Counted from the stretch's first letter, positions 48,285 through 58,278 are shown. The stretch is 64,000 nt of DNA from Salinicola lusitanus (GCF_003206045.1 NZ_PZJM01000002.1:1592-65591); one strand, 5' to 3'. Made by a program: numbers and translations. The notes: generated by a model from the letters alone, not told the origin.

Positions 48285-48895
48285 GAGTCTTCCGACAGGT
48301 AGCGCAGGCCATTCAGCGTCATCGACAACAGCTGGTCGAGCAGTTCGCCCACTTCCATCGGCTGCCCCTGCCAGTAACCGAGGCGGTCATTGAGCCCCAA
48401 CTGGACCAGGCCATGCACGCTGCCCCAGAGCGTTCTTGCCATGCGCCGGGCAGCGGCATCGTCGAGTGCCGGCTGATGAGCCTTGAGTGCGCTCTCGACG
48501 CGCAGGAACAGCGCATCGATGATATGACTCTGGCGCTCGTCGAGCTCTCCCTCGTCCGCCAACGGATACTCGAACAGCATCTGCCAGCGATGAGGCTCAT
48601 GCTGGGCAAACTGCCAGTAGGCCGTCGCCAGAGCCTTGAGCTGCGGCTCCGGATCGGCGTCTTCCAGCCAGGATACCGCCGCCCCCATCCTGTCGAGCGT
48701 CTCGATGTTGACGTACTGCAGCAGGTTGCTGAAGCTGCCGTAGAGCTTGAGCAGCGTGCTCGGTGCGCAACCCACATCGCGAGCCAGTGAGCGCAGCGAC
48801 AGCGTGTGCACGGGATTTTCTCGCAGCCAGGCATCGCAGGCCGCCATGACCTGTGCATGGAGCGCCTCGGGGGCGTGCTGTCGCGGTCGAGCCAT
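48281..48895 (-). CDS. TetR-family transcriptional regulator
   Basis: 204 aa. The N-terminal helix-turn-helix is SLRSLARDVGCAPSTLLKLYGS (about residues 30-52), followed by the HTH-proximal NLLQYVN. The C-terminal domain has WGSVHGLVQLGLNDRL, the WHG-type ligand-binding module. The ATG at 48895 follows GAGGA; the longer upstream frame has no family features. It ends in an ATGA overlap with the MFS/acyltransferase gene, so it likely regulates that gene and itself. Confidence 0.9.
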   Translation of the reverse strand: MARPRQHAPEALHAQVMAACDAWLRENPVHTLSLRSLARDVGCAPSTLLKLYGSFSNLLQYVNIETLDRMGAAVSWLEDADPEPQLKALATAYWQFAQHEPHRWQMLFEYPLADEGELDERQSHIIDALFLRVESALKAHQPALDDAAARRMARTLWGSVHGLVQLGLNDRLGYWQGQPMEVGELLDQLLSMTLNGLRYLSEDS

Positions 48896-49181
48896 GAAAT
48901 TCCTCGCTCGGAATGATGTCGAATCGCTGCCGATGATTCGGAAGCCGGAAAATATTGTTGTCGACTTAAAATCGAACAGCGTTTCCCAGCATATCGCCAT
49001 ACCGCGTAAACGCAAGCGCCGAGCGGATTAACGTGACGATTTTGTAAGGGTTTTACGCCACGGACACCTGGGCGAAAAGATCGCCTCCCTCTCTCCTTCC
49101 CGGGTGAATAACGCCTTGGCCCGGCGCCAGCGGTGGCATAGGCTGTTGCCCTCGCCATCCGATCGTTCAAGAGGAGACACC

Positions 49182-49856
49182 ATGGCTGGTCGGCTGCATG
49201 TCGACGACTGGACTCGTCATCCGGCAAGTCCCGCTTTTCGCGGTATCGACCCGCCAGTCTTCGGCCCCAACCTGGCGCCGCGCCGCTGGCTGTCGATTCT
49301 GCGCCAGGAGGCGGGGACCACCGTGCTGCGCGACGCGTTCTGGGGGCTCACTCCCACATGGCTGAAAGTGCTGGATCAGGCGCCTCACTGCGCCCGTGCC
49401 GAATCGCTCGACGAGCGACCGATGTTCCGCGAAGCCCTGGCCGAGCGCCGGTGCCTGCTGCCGGTGACCGGCATTTATGTCTGGCAGAGCGGGCTGCGCG
49501 GCAAACAGCCCTTCCTGGTGACCCATGTCGACCGGTCGCCACTGCTGCTGGCCGGCATCTGGAGCCGCCATGCGCCGGACGCCGGCACGGCACGCGACTC
49601 CTTCGCCCTGATCACGGTCCCCACCACGGAAGTCATCGCCCCCATGAGCGATCGCCTGCCCATGGTCATCGACCCCCGACAGACCGAGACCTGGCTCTCG
49701 CCGGGTACGTCGCCAGCATCGATCCGCGAGCTCATCGGTCCGGCCGACAAGGAACTGTTGGGCGCGTTTCCGGTATCAAAACAGGTGAACGACCCCGCGC
49801 ATCAGGAGTGGGCCTGCGGCTATCCCATCGGCCCCATGCGCGTCTGGACCCCATGA
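49182..49856 (+). CDS. SRAP-domain (YedK/HMCES-like) protein lacking catalytic residues
   Basis: 224 aa. SRAP proteins cross-link to abasic sites in single-stranded DNA through Cys2. The fold landmarks are clear: FGPNLAP, FWGLTPTWLK, ARAESLDERPMFREAL, RCLLPVTGIYVW, DRLPMVI. Against E. coli YedK all four active residues are changed: Cys2 to Ala (MAGR), Asn75 to Cys70, Glu105 to Val100 and His160 to Ser156. The ATG with GAGGAG upstream fixes the start and leaves no upstream MCGR. It is full length, so a non-catalytic or new role is likelier than decay. Confidence 0.87.
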   Translation: MAGRLHVDDWTRHPASPAFRGIDPPVFGPNLAPRRWLSILRQEAGTTVLRDAFWGLTPTWLKVLDQAPHCARAESLDERPMFREALAERRCLLPVTGIYVWQSGLRGKQPFLVTHVDRSPLLLAGIWSRHAPDAGTARDSFALITVPTTEVIAPMSDRLPMVIDPRQTETWLSPGTSPASIRELIGPADKELLGAFPVSKQVNDPAHQEWACGYPIGPMRVWTP

Positions 49857-49939
49857 ACGCTTCGCCGCGGCAGGTATCGATCCATCACTTCAAGACCCCG
49901 GTTTGCACTTCCCCCCTGGTCATCAGCGAGAGAGTTCGT

Positions 49940-52849
49940 ATGCAGGAACCCCGTTTCCACTCCACGCGCCATCACTCGGCGTCCACCGGCATCACGTCGC
50001 CGCAACGCATCCTGCGGGGCACCTGGCACCTGGCCGGCTGCCTGGCGATGGCACTGGTACTCGGATTGCTGGCAAGTCCCGGTACGGCGACCGCCGCTCC
50101 CGATCCCGAACCGGCCGACCATGCCGCGCTCGTTCAGGGCCCTATCATCCAGAGCCCGAATGACCATCGCCAGTATCGCGCCATCACCCTGGACAACGGC
50201 CTGCAGGCCTTACTGATCAGCGATCCCGAGGCCGACAAGGCCGCGGCGGCCATGGACGTCTCGGTGGGCAGCAACAGTGACCCGGCCGACATGCCCGGGC
50301 TGGCGCACTTCCTCGAGCACATGCTGTTCCTGGGCACCGAAGGCTACCCGGATCCGGACGGCTACCAGCGCTTCATCTCCCAGAACGGGGGTTCCCACAA
50401 CGCCTTCACCGCCGACCAGGACACCAACTTCTACTTCGACGTGGATCCGGGCGCCTTTCCCGAAGCACTCGATCGATTCTCGCAGTTCTTCATCTCCCCG
50501 CAGTTCAACCCCGACTATGTCGACCGCGAACGCCACGCGGTGAATTCCGAATACCAGGCCAGGCGCGACGATGACGCCCGCCGCATCAACGAGGCGCTGG
50601 GCAAGGCGCTCAACCCCGAGCATCCGCTCAATCACTTCTCGGTCGGCAGTCTGGAGACGCTCAACAGCGACCACAGGCCACTGCGCCAGGCGCTGCTCGA
50701 TTTCTACCAGCGCCATTACGATGCCAATGTCATGCATCTGACCGTGCTCTCCCCCGAGCCGCTGGATGCCATGGAGAAGCAGGTCCGCCAACGTTTCGCC
50801 GCGATACCCGATCGCGGCCTGCAAAAGCCGGTGGTCGATCAGCCATTGGCGAGGGCCGGTGACCTGCCGGCGTCGATTCGCATCAAGAGCAACGAGGCGC
50901 GTCGTCAGCTGGAATTCCTCTTCCCCATCGACGACCCCACCCTCGAATACGCCGACAAGCCGGACGACTATCTCGCCAACCTGCTCGGACACGAGGGTGA
51001 GGGCAGCCTTCTGGCAGCCCTGCGCAAGGCGGGGTGGGCCGACGGCCTGTCCGCCGGTACCCGCGCGGGTGACGGCCGCCACGCGCTGTTCGACGTCTCG
51101 ATCAGCCTGACCCCGGAGGGCGAACGCCATCTCGACGAGATCCAGGCCAGCCTGTTCGATCAGATCCGGCGCATCCGCGACCACGGCGTCGAGGCATGGC
51201 GCTACCGGGAACAGGCCAAGCTGGCAGAGCAGAGTTTCCGCTTCCAGCAGCGCAGCGAGCCGATCGATACCGTCAGAGGCATGGCGATGAGCCTGGCCCA
51301 CTATCCGCTTCAGGACGTGCAGTACGCGCCCTACCGCATGGACCGATTCGACCCGGAAGCCATCGACGACATCCTCGGGCGCCTGACACCCGACAACCTG
51401 CTGCGAGTCTACAGCGGCCCGGACGTGACGGGTGACGAGACCACCCGCTACTTCTCGACGCCCTATACCCTGACACGACGCGATGACTGGCCCGCAGGCG
51501 CTTCCCTCGATGGCCTGGGGCTGCCAGACGCCAACCCGTACATTGCCGAGGATCTGAGCGTTCAGCCGTTCGAGAGCGCCGAGCCCGCCCGCCTGGTCGA
51601 CTCACCCAGCGTCGAGATCTGGCATCAGGCCGACAGCGATTTCGGTGCACCGCGAGTCGAATGGCGCTTCAGCCTGCAGAATCCGGATGCGTCCCGGGAC
51701 GCCCGGCATGCGGTGCTGACCCGGCTGCTCGCCGGTTGGCTGAACGACGGCCTCAACGAGCGTTTCTACCCGGCATCACTGGCCGGACAGGAGTTCGCCG
51801 CCTACGCCCACGGTCGCGGTATCACGCTGGCCTTCTCCGGCTGGCGCGATCATCAGGACCGCCTGATGAGGACCGTTGTCGAGCAGTTGCGCCAGGGCGA
51901 GATCACCGACGCCAGTGTCGAGCGGGTCAAGCAGGGCTTGAAGCGCAACTGGGAAAACGCGCCCCAGGACGCACTCTACCAGCAACTGCAGCGTACCCTG
52001 AGCGAGGCCCTGATGCGCCCGCAGATCAGCACCACGAACATGCTGGCAGCGATCGACGGCATCGATGCCCAGGACGTGCGCGACTACCGCCAGCAGTTCC
52101 TCGACAGGCTCTACCTCCAGGCCATGGCGGTGGGCAACCTCGATGCCCCTCTCGCCAAGCGTGAGGGGCTGCTGGTTGCCAATGCGCTGGCGCCAGAACT
52201 CCGCGCCAGTGCCATCCCGCCGTTGACAGTGCTCGACGTTCCCGCGAACGCCCCGGTACTGCACCCAGCAACGGCTCGCGGCGACTCGGCGGTGCTGCGC
52301 TACCTGCAAGGCCCCGACCTCTCGCTGCAAGACCAGGCCAGCCTGGCCGTGATCGGACAACTGATCGGACCGCCCTTCTTCGCCAAGCTGCGCACCGACG
52401 AGCAGCTCGGCTACATCGTCAGCGCCGGCTACGCGCCGTTCATGAACGCGCCGGGCCTGATGATGCTGGTGCAGTCCCCCAGCGTCTCCAGCGCGACGAT
52501 CGACCAGCGGATGGATGCCTTCCTCGCCGCTTTCGATCAGCGCATCGCCGCACTGGGTGACGACGATCTAGCGCCCTATCGCCAGGCCGTGCGTCAGCAA
52601 CTGCTGCAGCGTGACCCGTCGCTCTCGGCACGGGCCGACCGTCTGTGGCAGACGCTGGCCTATCCACAGGCCGACTTCGACCGGCGCCAGCGACTGGCCG
52701 CCAAGGTCGACGAGCTGACCGCAGCGGATATCCGCAGCGCCTGGCAGACACTGCGCCGGAGCCCGGTGCTCGATGTCACCGCAGATCCCGGTGACCAGCC
52801 CAGCAACGTGGATGCGTTGACCAAAGGTTTCGTCCCGCTGTCGCGCTGA
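49940..52849 (+). CDS. Secreted pitrilysin-like M16 zinc protease (insulinase family)
   Basis: 969 aa. Inverted zinc motif H-x-x-E-H at residues 123-127 (HFLEH in GLAHFLEHMLFLGTEGYP), with the distal Glu in HAVNSEYQARRDDD. Four M16 domains are expected from the length, as in E. coli protease III (962 aa). The long N-terminus (basic, then LAGCLAMALVLGLLASPGTATA) is a signal peptide, so it acts in the periplasm on small proteins and peptides. The ATG at 49940 is chosen over 49853, which overlaps the SRAP stop but lacks a ribosome site. Confidence 0.92.
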   Translation: MQEPRFHSTRHHSASTGITSPQRILRGTWHLAGCLAMALVLGLLASPGTATAAPDPEPADHAALVQGPIIQSPNDHRQYRAITLDNGLQALLISDPEADKAAAAMDVSVGSNSDPADMPGLAHFLEHMLFLGTEGYPDPDGYQRFISQNGGSHNAFTADQDTNFYFDVDPGAFPEALDRFSQFFISPQFNPDYVDRERHAVNSEYQARRDDDARRINEALGKALNPEHPLNHFSVGSLETLNSDHRPLRQALLDFYQRHYDANVMHLTVLSPEPLDAMEKQVRQRFAAIPDRGLQKPVVDQPLARAGDLPASIRIKSNEARRQLEFLFPIDDPTLEYADKPDDYLANLLGHEGEGSLLAALRKAGWADGLSAGTRAGDGRHALFDVSISLTPEGERHLDEIQASLFDQIRRIRDHGVEAWRYREQAKLAEQSFRFQQRSEPIDTVRGMAMSLAHYPLQDVQYAPYRMDRFDPEAIDDILGRLTPDNLLRVYSGPDVTGDETTRYFSTPYTLTRRDDWPAGASLDGLGLPDANPYIAEDLSVQPFESAEPARLVDSPSVEIWHQADSDFGAPRVEWRFSLQNPDASRDARHAVLTRLLAGWLNDGLNERFYPASLAGQEFAAYAHGRGITLAFSGWRDHQDRLMRTVVEQLRQGEITDASVERVKQGLKRNWENAPQDALYQQLQRTLSEALMRPQISTTNMLAAIDGIDAQDVRDYRQQFLDRLYLQAMAVGNLDAPLAKREGLLVANALAPELRASAIPPLTVLDVPANAPVLHPATARGDSAVLRYLQGPDLSLQDQASLAVIGQLIGPPFFAKLRTDEQLGYIVSAGYAPFMNAPGLMMLVQSPSVSSATIDQRMDAFLAAFDQRIAALGDDDLAPYRQAVRQQLLQRDPSLSARADRLWQTLAYPQADFDRRQRLAAKVDELTAADIRSAWQTLRRSPVLDVTADPGDQPSNVDALTKGFVPLSR

Positions 52850-52910
52850 GCGGCGTCTCAGCGAGCGGCACCCGGGCAGGATTCGACCCGCTCGAGCGCG
52901 CCCATCCACG

Positions 52911-52940
52911 CGAAACCCCAGCCATCTGGCTGGGGTTTCG
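52911..52940. terminator. Bidirectional terminator between M16 protease and autotransporter genes
   Basis: Perfect 13-bp stem CGAAACCCCAGCC / GGCTGGGGTTTCG with loop ATCT between convergent genes. Confidence 0.88.
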
Positions 52941-52996
52941 TCGTTACACAGGCTTGGCGCGATCGGCGGTGCGCAGCCAGTGATGGCAGAGTGCGT

Positions 52997-55900
52997 CTAG
53001 AAACGTATCGTCAGATTGGCATCGACACTCTGATCCCGGGTGTCGCTGGCCAGTCTGCCCGTGTAGCCCACCCCTACCGAAGTTGCCGACGAGAGCGCCA
53101 TGTCGATCCCGGTGGCGAGCGTGATCGCATCCTCGCCCACCGGTATGCCGTCGACCGCAAAGGTCTCTCCGCCGCGGAAGGCCTGCTCCGCCGTTGGCGT
53201 GCGCTGGCCAAAAGCGTGCTGCCACCCTGCCGCCGCCTGCCAGACGGCGCTGGCGCCGCCGATCTCGAATGGTGTCGTCGTGCGCAGCCCGAGGGTCGAG
53301 TAGGTCACCTCCGCGTCTCCATCCTCGCCATCCAGGCCCGCCGCGCCGCGCTCCTGATAGCCGTCGCTGTGGAGATCGACATAGGCGAGCCCGGCGTAGG
53401 GTTCCAGCCGAGTCCGACCCGCCGTCAGGGCGATACCGACCTCACCGAAGAGCTGTGCGGTGCGCGCCTCGTAGGAAGCCTTGGCCGTCCCGGCGTCCGC
53501 AACGTCGATCGCGCGTCGTGTGTCGATATCGTGCCAGGCGTGCGCCGCGCCCAGGCGCAGCCCCACGGGCCCGAAGGAGCGGCCGGCGTAGGCGGCCAGG
53601 GTGTAGCTGTCGATCTCGGAGGAGGAGTCGCGCCGGTCGACGTCGTAGTCCGAGCGGCCATAGCCACCGGCCACACCGAGCTGCCACGCCGTCTCTTCGC
53701 TGGCGCCGACTACCCTGTCGATACCTACGAAAAGCCCGCGTGTCGAGCGCTCCAGCCCAGTGGCATTGCCATCGCCGTCACTCCTGCCCCAGCCGCCGAA
53801 CCCTTGCAGCCACATCCCCGGGCGCTGATCGGGCAGTTTACCCAGCGCCGATGCGGCGCCCGTACTGGTGTGGTGAGGTGCCGACCCGGCACGCCGCAAG
53901 CGCCCGAACACGGCCTCGCGCACGAACCGGCTCTCCTCGATCAGTCCGGAACGCGTGCTGGCATGAATCTCGCCGGACAGCGCGTCGTAATCTTGGCGAA
54001 GGGTCGCGATATCGGTGGTGGCGATAACCGCGTCATAGATACCATTGCCCGCGCCCAGGCTCTCGATCCCGGCCGCGCTCGCCCGCTGATTGTCGGTCGC
54101 GGCAAGATCGGCGAAGCGGGTGTCGTTGCGAGCGACGTCGAGCACCACGGCATTGGCCTGGTAATCCAGGTCGAGATCGAAGAACGGCGAGTAGGACTCG
54201 GGCGCGTCGTAGGCGCCGGTGACGCCCCCCGCCGCGCTGATCAGGGTATAGCGGGAAGGCGCATAAGCGGCATCCGACAGCGGGGTCACCGCAAGCTCGC
54301 CAGCCAGCGACGCCGTGCCGGAAACATGGATTCGGTCACCGCGCCCGGCCCCCTCGATCTCCGCCCGGTAGGTGGAACCCGCCGTCTGCCGGTAGTCGCC
54401 GACCACGTTCAACTGGCCGACGGAGTTGCCGGGCGAGATCGTGCCCTTCACCGTCACGCTCCCCAAAGTGCCGTTGCCTCCGAGCAGGCCATCGGCCGCC
54501 ACCGCAAGCGGGCCATCCAGCGTGCCGTCGAGATCGAGACGGCTGCCGCCGGTGATGTCGATCCCATCCGCGTAGCGCTGCGTGCCGGTGAGCCGCCAGT
54601 CACCCTTGATCGAGAGCAGTTCGACATTGTCGCCACCGGCAAACACACCCTCCCCGTCGAGCAGGATCGTATCGACGCCATCACCACCGTCGATGCGACC
54701 GTCGAACGTCGCCCCACTCTGGACGACCAGGGTGTCGTCGCCGCCCCCCAGATCCAGCGCCAGGCCGTTACCCCCGGCGATCCGCCCCGAGTTGACGACG
54801 GTATCGTCATAGTCGCCAACCAGCGAAATACCATAGCCATCGATACCCTCGATGGTGCCGCGGTTGATGATCGTGGTCTCGCCGTAGGCACCACCGCTGC
54901 TGCCATCGTCGATCAGAATGCCGTTGTCGGCGCCGCGGATCAGCGCACTCTCGCTGGCATTGACGATGGTGCCGCCGCCCATGGCGATCCCTTCGCTCTG
55001 ATTGGGGGTATCGCCCGGCTTCTGGCCCTTGGCGCCGGTTCCCCGAATCGTGCCGCGGTTGGTGATATGGCCGATGAAGTCGATATCCACGCCGTCGCCA
55101 TCGCCCAGCTCGGAGTCGCTATCGATGTCGCCGCTGATCAAGCCCGCGTTGACGACCGTCCCGTTGCCGTCGGAGCCGACACCCGAGCCGTTGCTCCCCC
55201 GGATCGTCGCGCCCGCCGCGTTGTAGACGGTCACCTCCACATCGGTGGTGATGCCGTGTCGCGCGCCGGATATCGTACCGCCGGCCAGGTTGTTGATCGT
55301 CGCGGCATGATCTTGCAGATCGACCCCGTCGTTGGAGGCATCGGGTTCGCTGCTGTTGGCGACGATGCTACCGGCGTTGTTGACCGTCGCCCCTGCTCCG
55401 GGGCGCAGGGCATCGGCGTCTTCGGCGCGGATTTCGCCGCCGGCGTAGTTGTTGATCGTGACCCTGGCCTGACCGGCTTCGATGTGATCGAAATCGATCG
55501 CCTGGCCACCGTCGTCGCCGGTGCCGGAGGAGAGAATCAGGCCGTAGTTGTCGACCGTGACCACCGCGTCGCCTCGCGGGCCGCCATCGCCATCGATCCG
55601 CACGGCGTCGTCGGTGGATTCGATGATCCCGGTACGTTCGTTGCGCAGATGAAACTCGGCAAGATGGGCGACATCGGCGACGTGGATTCCGCGATTGGCG
55701 GAGGCGGTCGATAGAATCCGGCCGGCATTATCGATGGTGATCTTGCCGGCGCCTGGGCGAATCGCATCGTTGTCGTCGGCCTCGATCACACCGCTTTCAG
55801 CATTGGTGATCGTGACGACAGCCGTCGGTGATTCGATCGAGGCGAAATCCAGGACCTGACCGCCGGCCGAATGCAGCGTGCCAGCGTTATCGACGATGAT

Positions 55901-56308
55901 CTCGCCATCGCTTAGGTCAGTATCGACCCTGAAGACGTCGTTACCGGTGTCGATGATCGCGCCGGCGGCGTTGTATAGCGTCAGCGAGCGCTCGCTGTCA
56001 TCCCCATCGGTGTCGATGCCCCGTTTCCGGCTGAGAATCGAGCCGGCGTTATCGATGGTCACGCCGGCAGCGGGCGACGCCCCGTGCCACTCGATCGCCG
56101 TATCCCTGTCGGTGTCGAGCACGGCCCCGGCCTCGACGTTCACCCTATCCGTGCCGGTCACACTGCGAGGTGTCGCTTCGGTATGACCGCTGGCGATGGC
56201 GTAGACGTCGGCCATGCTCGCCCCGGACACCAGCGCCGAAAGCGTCGCCGCCGACAACGACACCGCCCTCAGCGCCGCGCCGCGACGCCGTCCGATCTCG
56301 CTTCCCAT
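52997..56308 (-). CDS. Autotransporter with beta-helical passenger and C-terminal barrel
   Basis: 1103 aa, type Va secretion. A signal peptide (about 33 residues, ending SGASMA-DVY) precedes a passenger built of repeated Asn-Ala-Gly turns (for example TIDNAGSIL, VDNAGTLHS, TINNLAGGTI), typical of a right-handed beta-helix, to about residue 680. A linker with ALSGEIHASTRSGL leads to the barrel (about 830-1103; GMWLQGFGGWGRSDGDG, final strand ending IRF). The many Asp/Gly pairs could bind calcium. Role on the cell surface unknown: adhesion, aggregation or an enzyme without a seen active site. AGGGGA precedes the ATG. Confidence 0.92.
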   Translation of the reverse strand: MGSEIGRRRGAALRAVSLSAATLSALVSGASMADVYAIASGHTEATPRSVTGTDRVNVEAGAVLDTDRDTAIEWHGASPAAGVTIDNAGSILSRKRGIDTDGDDSERSLTLYNAAGAIIDTGNDVFRVDTDLSDGEIIVDNAGTLHSAGGQVLDFASIESPTAVVTITNAESGVIEADDNDAIRPGAGKITIDNAGRILSTASANRGIHVADVAHLAEFHLRNERTGIIESTDDAVRIDGDGGPRGDAVVTVDNYGLILSSGTGDDGGQAIDFDHIEAGQARVTINNYAGGEIRAEDADALRPGAGATVNNAGSIVANSSEPDASNDGVDLQDHAATINNLAGGTISGARHGITTDVEVTVYNAAGATIRGSNGSGVGSDGNGTVVNAGLISGDIDSDSELGDGDGVDIDFIGHITNRGTIRGTGAKGQKPGDTPNQSEGIAMGGGTIVNASESALIRGADNGILIDDGSSGGAYGETTIINRGTIEGIDGYGISLVGDYDDTVVNSGRIAGGNGLALDLGGGDDTLVVQSGATFDGRIDGGDGVDTILLDGEGVFAGGDNVELLSIKGDWRLTGTQRYADGIDITGGSRLDLDGTLDGPLAVAADGLLGGNGTLGSVTVKGTISPGNSVGQLNVVGDYRQTAGSTYRAEIEGAGRGDRIHVSGTASLAGELAVTPLSDAAYAPSRYTLISAAGGVTGAYDAPESYSPFFDLDLDYQANAVVLDVARNDTRFADLAATDNQRASAAGIESLGAGNGIYDAVIATTDIATLRQDYDALSGEIHASTRSGLIEESRFVREAVFGRLRRAGSAPHHTSTGAASALGKLPDQRPGMWLQGFGGWGRSDGDGNATGLERSTRGLFVGIDRVVGASEETAWQLGVAGGYGRSDYDVDRRDSSSEIDSYTLAAYAGRSFGPVGLRLGAAHAWHDIDTRRAIDVADAGTAKASYEARTAQLFGEVGIALTAGRTRLEPYAGLAYVDLHSDGYQERGAAGLDGEDGDAEVTYSTLGLRTTTPFEIGGASAVWQAAAGWQHAFGQRTPTAEQAFRGGETFAVDGIPVGEDAITLATGIDMALSSATSVGVGYTGRLASDTRDQSVDANLTIRF

Positions 56309-56424
56309 GAAGTTCCCCTGATCCAGACTTGTTGGTTGTGATCAAGGGAATGCAGGCTAGGCAGCGAGTGTGACAGGGCGATGACGCGCGACGGCTGCGC
56401 GCCGACTGTCAGGCAGGGGATATC

Positions 56425-57918
56425 TCAGTAGGCGTCGAAGGCCTGCTCCGGCATGATCGATTCGACGTACATCACCAGCTCCTCCAGCACCTGGCGTTCG
56501 CGATCCCCCAGCGGGGTCTGGTTGAGCCGTTCGATCTCGCGGGCGAACTCCTTGAGGGTGAAGGCGCCGCTCTGCGGGTCGTTCATGCGCGACCAGCGGA
56601 ACGCATCCCACTGCGCCTTCTCCTCGCTCTCCAGCGTCTCGGGATAGCTGCGCGCGCGCATGCGGAACAGCATCTCCTCCAGCCGCGGATCCTGGAAGGC
56701 GAAGCCGGTCTGCCCCAGCTCATCCGGCGGCGTGGCGTGGACCCGCTCCATCGCCTGACGGTCATGCGGCGAGAAGAAGCCGCCGGAATAGAGCATCAGA
56801 TCGGGGTCCCGCGGTGGATCGGCGGGAGGCTCGGCGAAGGCCATCGCCGCCTTGCGGGAGGACTCCGGATTCTGCACCAGCGCCTGCCAGTGGCGCTCGC
56901 ACAGCGGCCGGTCGAGCCCCAGCCGCTGGGTCACGGTCTCGTCGGCCGTGGCGATCGGCAACAGCACCGGGCTACGGTTGAGGTGAACCACCTTCAATGG
57001 AATCCGCGTTTCGCCTTCGGCCAGCTCGCTGTCGCTGACGAAGATGCGCGCACGAATCTCCTCGGGCGTCAGCGAGAACAGCGGTGCCGGATCGACCGCG
57101 AGGTCATAGACGATGATCCCGTTGGGGTTCGAAGGGTGCGCTGCCAGCGGCACCACCAGCGCGCTACAGCCGCGACTGGCGGGATAGCGCCGCGAGATGT
57201 GAAGCATCGGCTTGCGCGCCTCGACATCGAGCAGCCCGGCCACCCGGCGCTTCTGACGCAACGACAGCAGGTAGTCGAAGAACTTGGGGTTCTGCGTCCG
57301 CAGCAGCCGCGCCAGGCCGATGGTGGCCCGCACGTCCGCCAAGGCGTCGTGCGCCCCCTCGTGCGCGATGCCGTTGGCGGCGGTCAGATGCTCGAGCTTG
57401 AAGCTGGGCGCGCCATCCTCGCGCTTGGGCCACTCGATACCCTCCGGGCGCACGGCATAGAACGCGCGCACCGCGTCGATCAGATCCCAGCGCGAGTTGC
57501 CGTTCTGCCACTCCCGGGCATAGGGGTCGAAGAGGTTGCGGTAGAACAGATGACGACTCACCTCGTCGTCGAAACGCAAACTGTTGTAACCCAGCGAGCA
57601 GGTGCCGGGCACGCTCATCTCGGCCTGGATACGGGCGGCGAATTCCACTTCGGGAAGACCGCGACGCATGGCGGCCTGGGGGGTGATGCCGGTGATCAGG
57701 CAAGCCTGGGGCGTGGGCAGGTCATCGTCGGCCGGGCGCGCGTAGAGCGTCAGCGGCTCGCCGATTTCGTTGAATTCGGCATCGGTGCGAATGGCCGCGA
57801 ACTGCGAAGCACGGTGCCGACGAGGATCGGCGCCGAAGGTCTCGTAGTCGTGCCAAAGGAAGGTGGGTTCTGCCTGAGGCTGGGCTTTGCTGTTACGGAC
57901 CGCTCCGCTGTTGGCCAT
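56425..57918 (-). CDS. sbcB: Exodeoxyribonuclease I
   Basis: 497 aa, 3'-5' single-strand DNA exonuclease. DEDD motif I is HDYETFG, motif II YNSLRFDDEV, motif III HDALADVRATIGLA. The C-terminal SH3-like and helical domains follow to give a length close to E. coli ExoI (475 aa). It is downstream of minE on the same strand with a 90-bp gap. Confidence 0.96.
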   Translation of the reverse strand: MANSGAVRNSKAQPQAEPTFLWHDYETFGADPRRHRASQFAAIRTDAEFNEIGEPLTLYARPADDDLPTPQACLITGITPQAAMRRGLPEVEFAARIQAEMSVPGTCSLGYNSLRFDDEVSRHLFYRNLFDPYAREWQNGNSRWDLIDAVRAFYAVRPEGIEWPKREDGAPSFKLEHLTAANGIAHEGAHDALADVRATIGLARLLRTQNPKFFDYLLSLRQKRRVAGLLDVEARKPMLHISRRYPASRGCSALVVPLAAHPSNPNGIIVYDLAVDPAPLFSLTPEEIRARIFVSDSELAEGETRIPLKVVHLNRSPVLLPIATADETVTQRLGLDRPLCERHWQALVQNPESSRKAAMAFAEPPADPPRDPDLMLYSGGFFSPHDRQAMERVHATPPDELGQTGFAFQDPRLEEMLFRMRARSYPETLESEEKAQWDAFRWSRMNDPQSGAFTLKEFAREIERLNQTPLGDRERQVLEELVMYVESIMPEQAFDAY

Positions 57919-58008
57919 TCCGCTCTCCGGCTGCGCAAAAGGCCAAGCCTAGCACAGCCGGTGGTGCGACTCATGCACCGCCAACCAGCGACTAATGCAT
58001 CGTCGGAC

Positions 58009-58278
58009 CTAGCCTTTGACGGTCTCGCCCTCGTTGGGCAGCGTGACGTTGAGTTCGAGCACCGAGCAGTCGTTGTCGCTGTCGAGACTGATATTGATGG
58101 CGTCCTGGTCGACCTTGACGTAGCGCCGGATCACTTCGAGCAGCTCCTGCTCGAGCATCGGCATGTAATCGGGTTGTCCCCGATGCCCACGCTGGTGCGC
58201 AACGATGATCTGCAGCCGCTCCTTGGCGACGGATGCGGATTTCTTGCGTTCGCCCTTGAGAAAATCGAGTAGCCTCAC
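58009..58278 (-). CDS. minE: Cell division topological specificity factor MinE
   Basis: 89 aa. The N-terminal membrane/MinD-contact part starts MRLLDFLKGERKKSA and KERLQIIVAHQRG is the MinD-stimulating helix. It triggers MinD ATPase and sets the Min oscillation. The ATG overlaps the minD stop by four bases. Confidence 0.98.
   Translation of the reverse strand: MRLLDFLKGERKKSASVAKERLQIIVAHQRGHRGQPDYMPMLEQELLEVIRRYVKVDQDAINISLDSDNDCSVLELNVTLPNEGETVKG

Noticed and set aside
52991-55714. 907-codon open frame on the plus strand
   Set aside because: Antisense to the autotransporter; its Ala/Arg/Gly-rich composition reflects the GC-rich complement of NAG repeats and it has no domain.
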